Part shown: positions 1 through 11,127 of the stretch, piece after piece
Layout: each line of letters opens with the position of its first letter
Position numbering within the stretch: position 1 is the first letter of the stretch
NCBI GenBank assembly: GCA_037693485.1
Contig: CM075347.1
Span: 146,085,501-146,149,500, forward strand
DNA: 64,000 bases
Reading direction: 5' to 3'
Source: Kitagawia praeruptora
Lineage: Eukaryota; Streptophyta; Magnoliopsida; Apiales; Apiaceae
The notes under the pieces: model-generated
What the model was told of the DNA's origin: nothing
The model's input: only the letters and a program-made list of their open reading frames with translations
Database searches by the model: none
Program-made: the position numbers and the translations under genes

Positions 1-2592
1 ATGTGTAACCTAACGGACGAGGAACTAAATATCCACCTGTTGATAAAGATAAAGTCCATATAGAGAGATACCAGTTGAGAGGTTCAAGGGATAAAGGCAG
101 GAGAAACCTCAATCTGGAGGTCGCACCTATGACAGAAGGTTCCTCGTAGATGAACCCCAGTTTCTCAGCTAAAAGGTTCCTCATGGTTGAACCCCCAATT
201 TCTCAACCAGAAGGTTTCTCGCAGATGAACCCCCAAATACATAATTTTGGCATTCGACAAATAGGCTTTTATAGTCGGAAAGTGGAGAATATCAATCTAA
301 GGGTTCAACCACTTGGAGGTTAAGGTCTATCAAGGCTCCCCCTTCAACATTTTTGGGGTTAAACAAGTCCAGGGGCTTCCGTTTAAAATTGTGTAGCACA
401 ACTCTAATTTGCACTATACTTCCATCCATGAAAGGAGTAAACATGTGAACTTGAACGATGATGGGGTTATGAACACCATGATTTATGAGTTGTAGGCGAA
501 CCCCAGCACTGACAAGGGCGCGAACCCCCTGATAGATGAGTAACAGGTGAACCCTAGTGCAGACAAGGGTACGACCCTCCTGACTGAAGGGGTACGGGTG
601 AACCTAAATTCAAAGAAGGATGCGAACCCTATGATTAATGATCAGTAGGTAAACCTGGATAATGACAAGGATATGAACTCCCTTATTGTTCAGTTATCGA
701 AAGTATTTTTCATTGTTCTCTTAGATACCTCTTGTTTCTTACAATGAGCTAGCTCATGTAAGCTTAGAGGTGTGTTATTGATAATTCACGTATTCAGTAC
801 GAAGGTTTCCCATCAACATTGATCATGAGAACACGAATGAGCTGGAAGACTAAGCTTCCAGGTAAAAGAGGTTTATTAGTGGGAGGAACCAGGACAGGGG
901 TTCGATGATGACATGTTCAAGGAGATAAATCCTAGAACTCCGAGGCTTCACTTAACAGAAGCTCGGGTATGTTCAATAGACTGGGCAGGAAGCTTAATAT
1001 GAAGCTTGTCAAATTAAAATATAGAGAAGATTGGTAAAAAGGACTCCCCCAGAAATGAACTTCCTAGAAATGGGGTTCGTATACGATAGGTTCGATGATG
1101 GAAGGCTCCTTGATCATAAGCAAGATGCTGAATAATGAGAAGCCCCACAATAAGCAAGAAGAACCTGAGAAGCAATTTGAAAAAGGAGTTAAGCAAGGAA
1201 AATCCCATTCAAAGGCGTTAAACCAAAATGGAAAGTATTAGAACTCAATATAGGGGTTCAATCGTGGCAGTTGTATCACTCAACATGAGGACCCCCAAAA
1301 GGATTAACTAGTGCCTAAAGGGGCTTCCTCAAGAAAAAACAATTTTGGCTATGTTTCGTCTCTTATGACACAAATGGGCGTTACACAACTAGTGTGGGAT
1401 ACTCAAATGGTTAAATCAAGGAAATGGTCAGAAGTGGACACCTTACTGTACGGGTACGATGAAAGCTCCATTCAGAATACATCGGGAATCATGTCACCAA
1501 TAGCCCTGTTGATGGAACCCCATAAAGTGGTTCCAGTTTTTCGGGGGGTAGCACTACCTATAGCATTAATGTAAATGGCTGCTCTAATGGAGGATTATGT
1601 GGGAACCTGAAATACTCAGTAAAAGGCATACTAGGGGGTATTGGTTGAAGCGCCTAAGTGGAGGCCAAAGAAAGGAGGTTTCATCATCTAAACAAAGAAA
1701 ATGGTTACATACCTCCCATTTATAAGGAGGAGCATGGCTTCCCACGTGGACTAAAAAACTTGTTGAAACTACGGTAAGACGTGTATATCCAGCTTCACGG
1801 ATGTCCATTTAGATTTCTGCTCAAAGAGGATGAGAATCTGAATATGTTTCAATATTGGCCATGGACAAACTACACCGATGAGTCGGGGGGTAGTGCATAC
1901 CAGGCTACATAGAGGATTTCTAAGATGCACCCTATTTTTAAATGAGAAGATGTACGAAGGAGGTTCAGGTTCGCAAACCCTTGGCGGCCTTCAGCCTCAG
2001 AACCCCTTACTGGGTTGCAGCGACAAAACTCGACACAAAACATAATCTTCAGCAATCAACATGGTTGGATTTATAGGTGGTCACAACTATATTCACGGCA
2101 TACACCTGGAGTAAGATCTTAAAGGTAGGCGTACCTGAACCCTATGATGGGAGGTTTAGTCAATTGAACTCAGGGAAGCTTGATTTATATGAATTTCTGG
2201 TACCAAGGAGGGTTGTGAAATATGGTTTCAAACTTGGAACATGGAGGAGATCATTGGAAAACCATATCGGGTGGCATGGATACAATCATCAGGATGTAGA
2301 AGTGTGTAAGGATGGCAAGTATGTGTGGGCGCACGTGCATCAAACGTAAGCTGCAAGAAATTTAGTGGAGGTAATCACGACGTAGGGGTACGACAACCGA
2401 AACCTGGAGGTTCAAGAATAGAATTTATGGAGTCATCATCAAGAACAAAATAACATGGTCTTTCTTAGAAGAAATTTACGAGCAGTAGTCGCTTCAACTT
2501 TGAAACCCCTTGTTTCTTACAATGAGTACGCTCACGTAAGCTTAGAGGTTAAGGGTGAAAGTTGATTGAGCCTGAGTAAGGATTATATTAGG

Positions 2593-2636
2593 TTCCTCTT
2601 GCATTAATGGCTGCAAGGAACCGAGGGGTAGTGGAT
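2593..2636 (+). promoter_or_regulatory. Internal hairpin plus polypurine-like tract (duplicate of the 3' one)
   Basis: GGTTCCTCTTGCATT..TGCAAGGAACC can form a stem, and it is followed at once by ccgaggggtagt. The same arrangement is found at 27121-27163, where it precedes the 3' LTR. This copy lies about 24.5 kb upstream and is followed by non-LTR sequence, so it looks like a duplicated or internal polypurine tract. Confidence 0.45.
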
Positions 2637-2978
2637 GGTATACTACCATGATGGTATCTTGAAAGTGGTAATTTTTTTAGCAAACAGAACTTTTATACAA
2701 TGAATGGGTTAGGTCCATGAGATTCTTGAGGTTCTGGTATGCGAACCCCTAATGGAATTTAACTCCGAGGTACCCCTGGAAGCTGGATCAAGGAGTACAT
2801 GCGGATTGGATTTCACAAATGGGTTTAAAGAGGATTTCTCGTGCATGGATTATGTATGAGCTGGATTTATAGCATATGGATTATGTGCTAAAGGAATGAA
2901 TCGCATGTGGATTACGTGCCCAAGGTAGGATTGGAAGCACATGGATTATGTGCTAATTGATTACACGGACTATATGGA

Positions 2979-3140
2979 ACATGTATGGATTATACATGAA
3001 TCAAGGCAAGCACATGTATGGATTATACATGAATCAAGGCAGGCACATGTATGGATTATACATGAATCAAGGCAGGCACATGTATGGATTATACATGAAT
3101 CAAGGCAGGAACATGTATGGATTATACATGCATCACATGT
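2979..3140 (+). repeat. 33-bp minisatellite, about 5 copies
   Basis: The unit acatgtatggattatacatg followed by aatcaaggcaggc repeats with a 33-bp period and one or two changes per copy. The period is a multiple of three, so it is open in several frames and gives artefactual repeat peptides. Related single units (atggattatgtgc) occur from about 2850. Confidence 0.9.
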
Positions 3141-3489
3141 GGATTACATGTGAATGGATGGGAACCCCAAGGCAGGCTGGACCTAGGGCGCTAGGACCAT
3201 AAAGTTCCCCTATATGGAGGTTCACTCGTTTGAACCCTAAAAAGGCGTAACGCCGATAAACTTCCGTGTAATCATGTTGGTGGATAACCAACCCCGTTAT
3301 GGGACTTAGTACAGATGTGGAAGCTACGTACAATTTGGCAACCGGTTTCGCCACGACCCCAGGGAAACTGGGTAAGTGAGGTCAACTCTTGGAAACTGGA
3401 ACGCTAAGGATTTTAGCGGTGTGGGGAAATCACATTGGATGGTAGATGGCTTCGCCACGATCCCAAGGAAACTGGGTGAGTGAAATTTA

Positions 3490-3605
3490 ACTCTTGGAAA
3501 TTAACATCGTGAGGGAATTAACATCATAAGGAAACTAACATCGTGAGGGAATTAACATCGTTAGGGAATTAACATCGTAAGGAAATTAGCATTGTGAGAA
3601 AATCA
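3490..3605 (+). repeat. ~18-bp tandem repeat (aacatcgtgagggaatt)
   Basis: About six consecutive degenerate copies of 'attaacatcgtgagggaa' with small changes (ataagg, gttagg, gtaagg). They lie between two copies of a longer phrase 'ttcgccacgaycccagggaaactgggt' at about 3345 and 3452. Confidence 0.75.
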
Positions 3606-4104
3606 CATGGAACCTCATTGAGGGAATCTTCGAGGATGGAACCTAGTCGAGGGAAACTCCTATGATGGAACCTCGTTAATGGTAATTCTTCATGCACTCT
3701 AGGTCTGATCCCGTAGACCTGTCTAAGATTAGGGGTTCAGTCGGTAAGAGGATCTAGCTTATATCAGTGGAAGCCCGAAGGGTGAGGCATGATCGCTTAT
3801 CTATGAAATATTTTTTATGACTTGATTAAAACTATGATCACTTTATCTTTGCCATTATTTTCTTAACTACTGTGAATGACTATGTGTACTTATATGTTTT
3901 GTGTGCTATGCGTACTTATGTGCTTCATGTCTTATGTTCGCATGTCTTCTTTGTGTGTTCATGTGTTATTATTTACGTGAACCTAGTTCATTACTACAAG
4001 ATAGGTTATACCAAAGGACTCTAGGGGGTTGTGGGTGTATAGACCTCCTAGGTGGAAACCTTTTAGGTACGAACCTCTTAGGTACGAGCTTCCTCTATGA
4101 GTAT

Positions 4105-4232
4105 ATAAATGGATTTGGATTTAGATTTGGTTTGGATTTGGATTGGATTGGATCTGGATTGGATTGGATTTGGATCTGCATTGGATTGGATTTGGATTTG
4201 GATTGGATTTGGATTTGGATTGGATTCCTCAT
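4105..4232 (+). repeat. GGATTT/GGATT-based tandem repeat
   Basis: An array of 'ggatttggattggattt' built from 5- and 6-bp GGATT/GGATTT words. It explains the Trp/Ile/Asp-Leu-rich frame on this strand and the Gln/Ser/Asn/Pro-rich frame on the other. Confidence 0.85.
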
Positions 4233-4337
4233 GTATGGATTATGCATGAGCAGGTTTAACATGTATGAATTATGCATGTCATGGGTTCGCGTCAATCCTA
4301 GGGACACTAGGCTAGCGAAACTCCCATCAACTTAAAG

Positions 4338-4645
4338 CCCACGTGAACCCTCAACAGGTAGTGTGGTCAGGCCCACGTGAACCCTTAACTGGTGGTGGTG
4401 TCCTCTTATTATTAACATCATGAGTACAAAACAATGTTCACATCAGCTTCAAACCCGCGTAAGCCCTCGGCAGGTAGTGTGGCTAGGTCCACGTGAACCT
4501 TCAATTGGTAGTGGAACCTTCTTTCTGGATTCGCATTGACCTTAGGTATCCTAGGTGAGCAAAGCTCCTATCAATCTTACGCCCGCGTAAACCCTTCATA
4601 GGTAGTGTGGCCAGGCCCACGTGAACCCTTGACAGGTAGTGGTGT
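4338..4645 (+). repeat. Dispersed ~35-bp repeat (cccacgtgaacccttcaacaggtagtgtgg)
   Basis: Five or six copies of 'gcccacgtgaaccct' plus 'caacaggtagtgtggycagg' occur in pairs at about 4338, 4371, 4450, 4487, 4580 and 4616, with unique spacers between. This is part of the non-coding retrotransposon interior. Confidence 0.7.
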
Positions 4646-4822
4646 CCCCTTATCATACACGGCATGTGAACAAATATTTATAAGTTTAGGCTATTGCGTG
4701 AAGCCTCGATATTTATAAAACATTCAAGGGTACAACTGGGTGAACCCCTAGGGCTTGAACGTACCCCTAGGCAGCCTACCTTACACATAGTACATGCACG
4801 AACAAAGGTTCAAGGATTCAAG

Positions 4823-5200
4823 AGGAGGTGTCCCAGGGTGGAAATATGAAGCATGGTGAAGCGGAGGTGTCCCAGGATGGAAACATGAAGCCTGGTGAAG
4901 CGGAGGTGTCCCAGGAGGGAAGCTAGAAGCCTGGTGAAGCGGAGGTGTCCCAGGATGGAAGCATAAAGCCTGGTGAAGCGGAGGTGTCCCAGGATGGAAG
5001 CACGAAGCCTGGTGAAGCGGAGGTGTCCCAGGATGGAAGCACGAAGCCTGGTTAAAGCGGAGGTGTCCCAGGGTGAAAGTATGAAGCCTGGTCGAAGCGG
5101 AGGTGTCCCAGGGTGGAAGTATGAAGCCTGGTCGAAGCGGAGGTGTCCCAGAGTGGAAGTATGAAGCCTGGTTGAAACGGAGGAGTCACAGGGTGGAATT
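4823..5200 (+). repeat. 39-bp minisatellite, about 10 copies
   Basis: The unit aagcctggtgaagcggaggt followed by gtcccaggatggaagcacg repeats with a 39-bp period (one copy has 40). Variants include 'ggtcgaag' for 'ggtgaag'. The repeat decays after about 5200. The open frames here come from the period being divisible by three. Confidence 0.92.
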
Positions 5201-5369
5201 TTCCAAGATGAAAAGAAAGATGAGCGGAACTCCCAATATGAAGCTTGGACGAAGTGGGTCTCCCAAGGTGGAATCTTTTAAGGAAAATCCCACAGTGAAC
5301 TAGCAGAAGATGGACGAACCCACGACCTGATTCATTCCGAGCCTAAAATCTCACAGGCAGGATGTAGCT

Positions 5370-5610
5370 GCAACAACTTCTTTGGGAGGATTTAGTTGCA
5401 GGGGCAGCTTATTTGGAATTCAGCTACTAGTCCTGGGTTCACTAGAATTCAGCCGCTGGTCGCAGCAGTATTGGTGTTCAGCCATGGGTGCAGCTTCATT
5501 AGAATTCACCTATTGGGTACGGGTTCATTGGTTTTACACATTAGCTGCAGGTTTATTGGCTTCAACTACTAGCGGCAGGGGCATTGGTTTTATTCAGAGA
5601 TTTTGAAGAT
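5370..5610 (+). repeat. Degenerate ~45-bp repeat
   Basis: Four or five diverged copies of 'agctgctrgtyrcaggttcattggaattcag' are visible. They are much less regular than the array at 4823. No coding potential is recognised. Confidence 0.5.
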
Positions 5611-6401
5611 CTGGCATCCTTGGATAGGGAGTTGGTTCAAGGAGTCAAGGATACAAGTTGAGGAAGGCTTACATGTTGTGTGGGAATGAGATCTGGCGGC
5701 TCGGGGGGTAACTTAGTTCCCCATGAAAGAACTTGCAAGATGGAAAAGAAGTTCTCATCTTAAGCTCAAACGGGAGGCGACCCCAACCATACGGGTTCAA
5801 TGGCTAAACATTGGTCTGAATCGACACAATGAAAACAAAGATAAGTTCTACTTTCGTTCATTTACATATTCACTATCATGCATATTTTCTATGCATACAA
5901 AGGAATCTTCATAGCATCTAGCTAAAAACTTCATTAGGAACCTCATCTTTTCAAACGAATCATTATCTTCTATCACGCATAAACATATGTTTATCTAAAT
6001 GCGCTTATCACATGATTTTAAACTTGTATGGATTTATGCACAAAGGGTTATCATGACATACATTTACTTATACCATGCATGGGTTTTAAAGAAATGTTTC
6101 AAACTTACTGCCGAAGCTATCAAGTCGGTACTTAGGCACGCTATATGCCCCATAATGTAACCACTTGAAAAGACATAGTTACAATTGAGGAGGTTTCTAT
6201 AACCTTACCTTGGGTTATAGGTTCACTTAGGAAAAGCCCCATAGTTTATGGGCATGGTTTGGCAAAGTCCCATGGGTTATGGGAACGGTTTAAAAAGTCC
6301 CACGATGCTGGGCATCATAGGGGAAGCCCTGAAAATACCTAGCAACAACTTGGGGAGTCCATTGTGATAGGTTTGTGGAAATCTCTAAATATTGTGGCAA
6401 G

Positions 6402-7085
6402 CACTACAAGAAAAAGGTCAATACACATCAGTTTCTGATTGATGTGTATGTTGTTTTCAGTGTGTTGTCTAGGTTGGAGATGTTTATACTAGACATCAGT
6501 CAGAAACTGATGTCTGTGCTAACCTAGACATCACCTAGACATCAGTATTTGATCCATACACATCAGGTATTCTGCAAAATAGGTTACATATAATTAATTT
6601 TATAAACAACTTGCATGCATTATATTCTAGAAAACATATAATAAATTAAGTTAATTTTCCCATACACATCACTTTCGTTTTTTGAAAAAGATGTATATCT
6701 GGATATTAGACATCATATTTTAGCAGATAAGGTGATGTCTATCTAGATATTAGACATCTAGATATTAGACATCATAAGTTTAGCAGATAGGGTGATGTCT
6801 ATCTGGATATTTTGTTTGTTCCCTTTAAAAAAAGTGATGTGTGTAGCTATCTTAGACATCATCCTACACTGATAGCTCATTTATATGTGTCACTTAGACA
6901 TCAGGTTTTTCTGAAAAAACTCATTTATATGTATCACTTAGACATCATCTTTTATAAATAAAAAGTGATTTTTATTTGTTTTTTAGACATCGGACATTGT
7001 AGAAAAAATGTGATGTACATCTTTGTTTTAGACATCATTATTTGGTAAAACTTTCGATGTATTTGTTACCATTAGACATTTGCCA
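6402..7085 (+). repeat. CACTA 1 left TIR and subterminal repeats
   Basis: After the TIR there are about a dozen copies, in both orientations, of a motif around 'tagacatca(g)' / 'tgatgtgtat', with spacing of 25-70 bp. In CACTA elements such subterminal arrays bind the transposase. The matching set lies at 26398-26545. Confidence 0.85.
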
Positions 7086-7869
7086 ATTAAAAAAACCGTT
7101 GTCTCAATGCATACCAAAAAATTAAAAACTGGACCATACATCATCCATCAACATTCAATCCGCCAAAACACACTAAATAAGTACAAAGCGCAGAACTATC
7201 TACCATTGGCAATTATTATATCACTTACAAGATACCAAACTCTCAAGGCACTAAATAAATTACGCTTGTGCACAACCAAAAGTTTCTATCAAATGCATAA
7301 CAGCATGAATTACATTACTACATTAGTTGTTAACCAAAACCAAAACCGCAGAACTACCAACTAGCAATTCAAGCGGTTAACCAAATGTTTTCGTCAAATT
7401 ACTACATTACTTCCGGTTGTGCTATGTTGTGCTGCTGGAAATCCCACATAGACAGTGTGATCAACTGTCAACAAAAACAATAACATATTTGCATCATGTT
7501 GAACTACTGTTGACATAGTTGTAAGGCAAAAATATTTGCATCATATTGTTTAAAACAATAACATATTTGCATCATGTTGAACTGAAGTAAGAGAGAAGCA
7601 GAAATATCTGCATTGTTAAATTAGATATTTGCATCATATCTGCATTTACCATAAAATAAAAACCAATATGTAGATAAATGGTGATATGTAGATAAAGGGT
7701 GATATTTTTTACTAAATATGCCTTCAGTAAGCCTCCATATGCAAACCATTAATTATAGACATAGCATTAGACCATATGCAATTCAGATCTTAAGCAAATA
7801 TCACACACATCTATTTACCTGCATTCGACAAGTTTACACACATCTATTCACACACATAGAAATCAGTAC
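7086..7869. other. AT-rich CACTA 1 interior, nothing recognised
   Basis: It contains a short repeated phrase 'atatttgcatcat(a/g)tt' at about 7487, 7526, 7565 and 7624. The one long frame (7080-7364) has the composition of random AT-rich DNA. Confidence 0.5.
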
Positions 7870-7977
7870 CTCGGTTGAGGTATAGGAACTCAAATTAACA
7901 CCACTCCATAGAGAAGGATGCTGAGACGTAATAGGCAATTCAGTTCCCATTTTTTCAGAAGCAGATTTGTCGTCATT
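7870..7977 (-). pseudogene. Unidentified captured exon, 36 codons
   Basis: On the minus strand a strong acceptor (tttcttccacag) is followed by 108 bp open in one frame and then a GTACTG donor after GAG. The length is exactly 36 codons, phase 0 at both ends. The peptide begins NDDKSASEKMGTELPI and ends SSYTSTE. It is hydrophilic and Ser-rich. I do not recognise the protein. It lies downstream, on the same strand, of the exons at 9095 and 9969, as expected of transduplicated host exons. Confidence 0.4.
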
Positions 7978-9094
7978 CTGTGGAAGAAAAAAGAGTAGGT
8001 TATTGTAAGTGTACCACGATGTCTACATAGAAATACATAGAATTTTAAGCTTGCTAGATGAGATAAATAATGTGTACCAGAGTAGGGATGCGGGAGGGAG
8101 ACAGAGAGTACCATGATTAGGTATCATCGACCAAGAATTTAATCTGCATCGCAGAGAGCACATGTCGACTATCTTGAAGATTAAAAGTGTTATCACTTGT
8201 TAAAATAAGAAAGATATATAATTAGTAAATGCATCCATTTAGTTATTTTTTAAGGCGTTGCAGGATCTAAATTTTTAAATTGTTATCCAAATTTTCAACT
8301 GTAAAAAAAGAAGAATAAATGAGTTGTTACTTGTAAATATAAAAAAGAACCCGCCTAAGAATGCTGCAGTCAATTTAGTAGCACCTATATACAATCAGTA
8401 AGTGCGTGTACTTTTTCTTTATGAACACATTGCTTCGATTGTATGTTATACGGGCAGTAACAAGTCTGGGTCCCATAAACTAATAATTAAGAAAAGATGC
8501 ATCTAAAAGCTAAATCTTGTGAAATCTAAATATATACCACAAATAAGATATAAGTTGGTAAAAGTCAATTAGCTTAAAAAATATGATCAAGCTGGAGCAA
8601 AAGTGTGTTTGAGAATTCTCATGTGGTAGGTTGCAGGTGATATAATAATATAAGAGGATTTAAATGTTACTTTGCAATAGTACATCGTTGGTGGGGTTGG
8701 CCTTCGGAAAATTTGAAGATAAACATTAAGCTCATATTATATATACCACTACACTTCGTTACATCGAAGCCATAATTGAAGACCATGAAGAGAACATAGC
8801 AACGACACAGATTTACCTGAAGAGAGTGAAATTGAAGATTTTATAATGTCAGTGTTCTGATGGGTGTAAGCTAAGCCTCAGGGCCAGCAGCGAATATGTT
8901 GACCAGGACTCTAAATACTTGGGCTGAAAGTTGATAGGTAGAAAAGAGCTCCCCGTCCACATTCCACACACTCTCTTAGCCAATAGATGTGAACGTAAAA
9001 GCCAAGGTCTAGATACTGAAGAATAAATATCAAGACTTTAGACATGATAATTATGATAAGAAAAAACAAGGGTATATCACAAGAGAATTCATAC

Positions 9095-9154
9095 TTTATG
9101 GTGCTCCACAAACTCAGAGTTCAGAGGATGTCCTCCCTTCCTTGCAAGATTGAG
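9095..9154 (-). pseudogene. Unidentified captured exon, 20 codons
   Basis: On the minus strand an acceptor (gcacctag) precedes 60 bp that read LNLARKGGHPLNSEFVEHHK, then a GTATGA donor follows AAA. It is exactly 20 codons with phase 0 at both borders. The composition is unlike the surrounding AT-rich sequence. I could not assign the family. Confidence 0.4.
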
Positions 9155-9968
9155 CTAGGTGCCTGTATATATGAATACTGAATTAAAAAATTTCTCTTTA
9201 TGCAAGGCCTTTTTTTCAAATTCTAGTGAGGATCGATTTGTGTAAAGGTTGAAGCAATCCTGATTCTGTTTGGCTTAACCGGACCTATTCGTCTTTAACT
9301 TACATGTATATATCTTAGGGACGTAGGAACAGAAGAGGAATGAACGGAGATATGCATACTACAAATAAGATGCTCTGGGGCAATCCTTAACAACTATACA
9401 TTGATACCAAAAAAGATTTCAAGCTTTGGGCATAAGATAAAGAAGATAAATACAGTTCAACCTATGACAAAAGAAGTTCCAGAATCTGCATAGCAATGAG
9501 ATTAGCGTATCACATCATGGCACTGTGTCAAAAAACTAAGTGCTAACAGTTCATAGTGTTGCTCAAAACATAAATGTCCTATACCTAAATAACATCAGTG
9601 GTTAAATTTACATGTATCTCTTGAGATACTAGTCACATGATTCAGTTTATCCTCATGCTTTAAGCTACGTACAATGAACTTCCATTTAAATATGACTGTT
9701 CTGTTGCTTATTGCAGATAATAATTTGTATATCAATATAATCAGTAGTTATTGGCAATATTTACAAGTTGTCAACTGTGGAACTTAAGACTATAAATACA
9801 ATGCGAAAAATGTTCCTTCAAATAATTTAAGATAGTCCAGGAGTCTTAGGAAAATAATTAAAGGGATTTTTATATTAGTTAAATAAATAAATGATGAAGA
9901 CATACAAATCTAAGTTACAACATTAGTAAATGCAGAAAAGGGAAAACCAAAGGTAACTAAACTCATAC

Positions 9969-10047
9969 CTCGTGTCCAAGTTTTACTCCCATTTCCTGAG
10001 ACATCCTAGCAGAAACACTCATAGCAGCAACACGGCGAGGCTGGGTA
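9969..10047 (-). pseudogene. Captured exon of a DEAH-box pre-mRNA splicing helicase (PRP2/DHX16 type)
   Basis: The minus-strand exon reads [20 protein letters not shown] then VKLGHE. This covers the conserved TQPRRVAA motif (motif Ia) of DEAH helicases and the segment after it. It is bounded by an acceptor (cctgctttag) and a donor (GAG|GTATGAG) and is 79 bp long. The [15 protein letters not shown] wording is closest, from memory, to plant PRP2/DHX16-like (ESP3-type) proteins. The parent ATPases remodel the spliceosome. The neighbouring exons with motif I (GxGKT) and motif II (DEAH) are absent, so this is a non-functional fragment. It lies 0.9 kb from the TOPLESS exons, so unrelated genes are shuffled together here. 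Confidence 0.85.
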
Positions 10048-10682
10048 CTAAAGCAGGAAATATAGGAAACAGGATGCAAACTGTGTCTACTTGTGTCTAC
10101 TGAAGCAGGAAATTTCAATACAAGAGAGATCTCTACTCATCATTTCCTTTTGAAAAATGTGATGTAATAAACTTCGATTATAGATGCAATCTATATGAAA
10201 TGAAACAAACTAGAAACTAGTGAAATATTACCTGCTTAATTAGTTAAATTATAGATGCATCAGTTCAAGTGATATGTTTTTAACAGCTAAACAAAAGTTA
10301 AATGACATTAAATATGAATCTGACTAAGAAATCTTACAAGATCAGGAGGTCGGTAAGATTTTCAAAAATATCTCCAACAGACTGACCAAGTGAATTGCTG
10401 CTCGTATTCCTAAAACCGAGACAAAATTTATTTTAGAAATGTATGGAGCAAGTAATTATAGTGACATTGAACAACGTTCCCGAATCAAATTACTACTTCT
10501 ATGCAAGCAACTTACAGATAACTAAGAGAGAGCAAGCTAATTAAGATCCCATGGAAGAATTCTGCCATATCGGCACAAACACAAATTCAACAATTCAATT
10601 ACTCACAAATCAAATCAATCAAATTACTCACAAATTCATCAAAATTAAAGATCCAAATCAAAACACAAAAAATATGAACAAC

Positions 10683-10803
10683 ACATCGAACATAGAGACA
10701 GAGACAGGGAGTGAGAGACAGAGACAGAGAGTGAGAGACAGGGAGAGGGGGAGAGGGAGAGAGATAAGGAGGGGGAGAGGGAGAGGGAGAGCGAGAGAGA
10801 ATT
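10683..10803 (+). repeat. GA-rich simple repeat
   Basis: Runs of gagagacagagacagggag and gagagggagagagag. This explains the Arg/Glu-rich frame on the plus strand and the Ser/Leu-rich frame on the minus strand. A second GA-rich tract lies near the other end of CACTA 1 (26042-26217). Confidence 0.9.
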
Positions 10804-10973
10804 CTCAAACACACTGTGCAGCTTCAGCCCATGATTGCATCTCCTGATGTGCATCTCCTGGTAACCAATTCTGCCGAACTTGACTAATAAAAAGATTAAA
10901 TGTAGACCGCATCATGTTAACTAATTTGAAGACTCTGGCTACAAGTCCAGGAATTGTCTTCATCATAAATTAC

Positions 10974-11127
10974 CTTTGGTAAATAAGTGTACGTAACCTC
11001 GAATTCTTGAGGTTTGGAAATTGCAATTTGTCGCGGAACAGAGGATTCGCCTCAAAAAGCTTCTTAAATTCAACCAACATAATCGCTCTTGCAGACTTTG
11101 TATCTCCATACTTAGACAGCTGCTCAT
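10974..11127 (-). pseudogene. TOPLESS/TPR-type co-repressor exon (distal part), captured by CACTA 1
   Basis: The minus strand reads EQLSKYGDTKSARAIMLVEF, then KKLFEANPLFRDKLQFP and NLKNSRLRTLI, ending in a GTAATT donor. This is the conserved N-terminal TOPLESS domain (the TPD, which binds EAR motifs in plant transcriptional repressors) just after the CTLH. The first codons (ggaaaatgag) lie at 25500-25509, because the retrotransposon 11128-25499 inserted between GAG and CAG and duplicated CTCAT. Reading continues in frame across the insertion once one target copy is ignored. The next TOPLESS exon (LNWQHQLC...) is not seen, so this is a gene fragment. Confidence 0.9.
11123..11127. repeat. Target-site duplication CTCAT (left)
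   Basis: CTCAT directly precedes TGTAAGAACCC at 11128. The same five bases follow TGTTACA at 25500-25504. This fixes the outer ends of the nested retrotransposon. Confidence 0.9.

Noticed and set aside
2979..5200. CRISPR-like array
   Set aside because: Contiguous tandem units without unique spacers, in plant nuclear DNA.
2941..5303. Repeat peptides (HVWIIHESRQA..., GLYMNQGR..., SLVKRRCPRMEA...) as structural proteins
   Set aside because: They follow 33- and 39-bp minisatellites in a non-coding retrotransposon interior and exist in overlapping frames.
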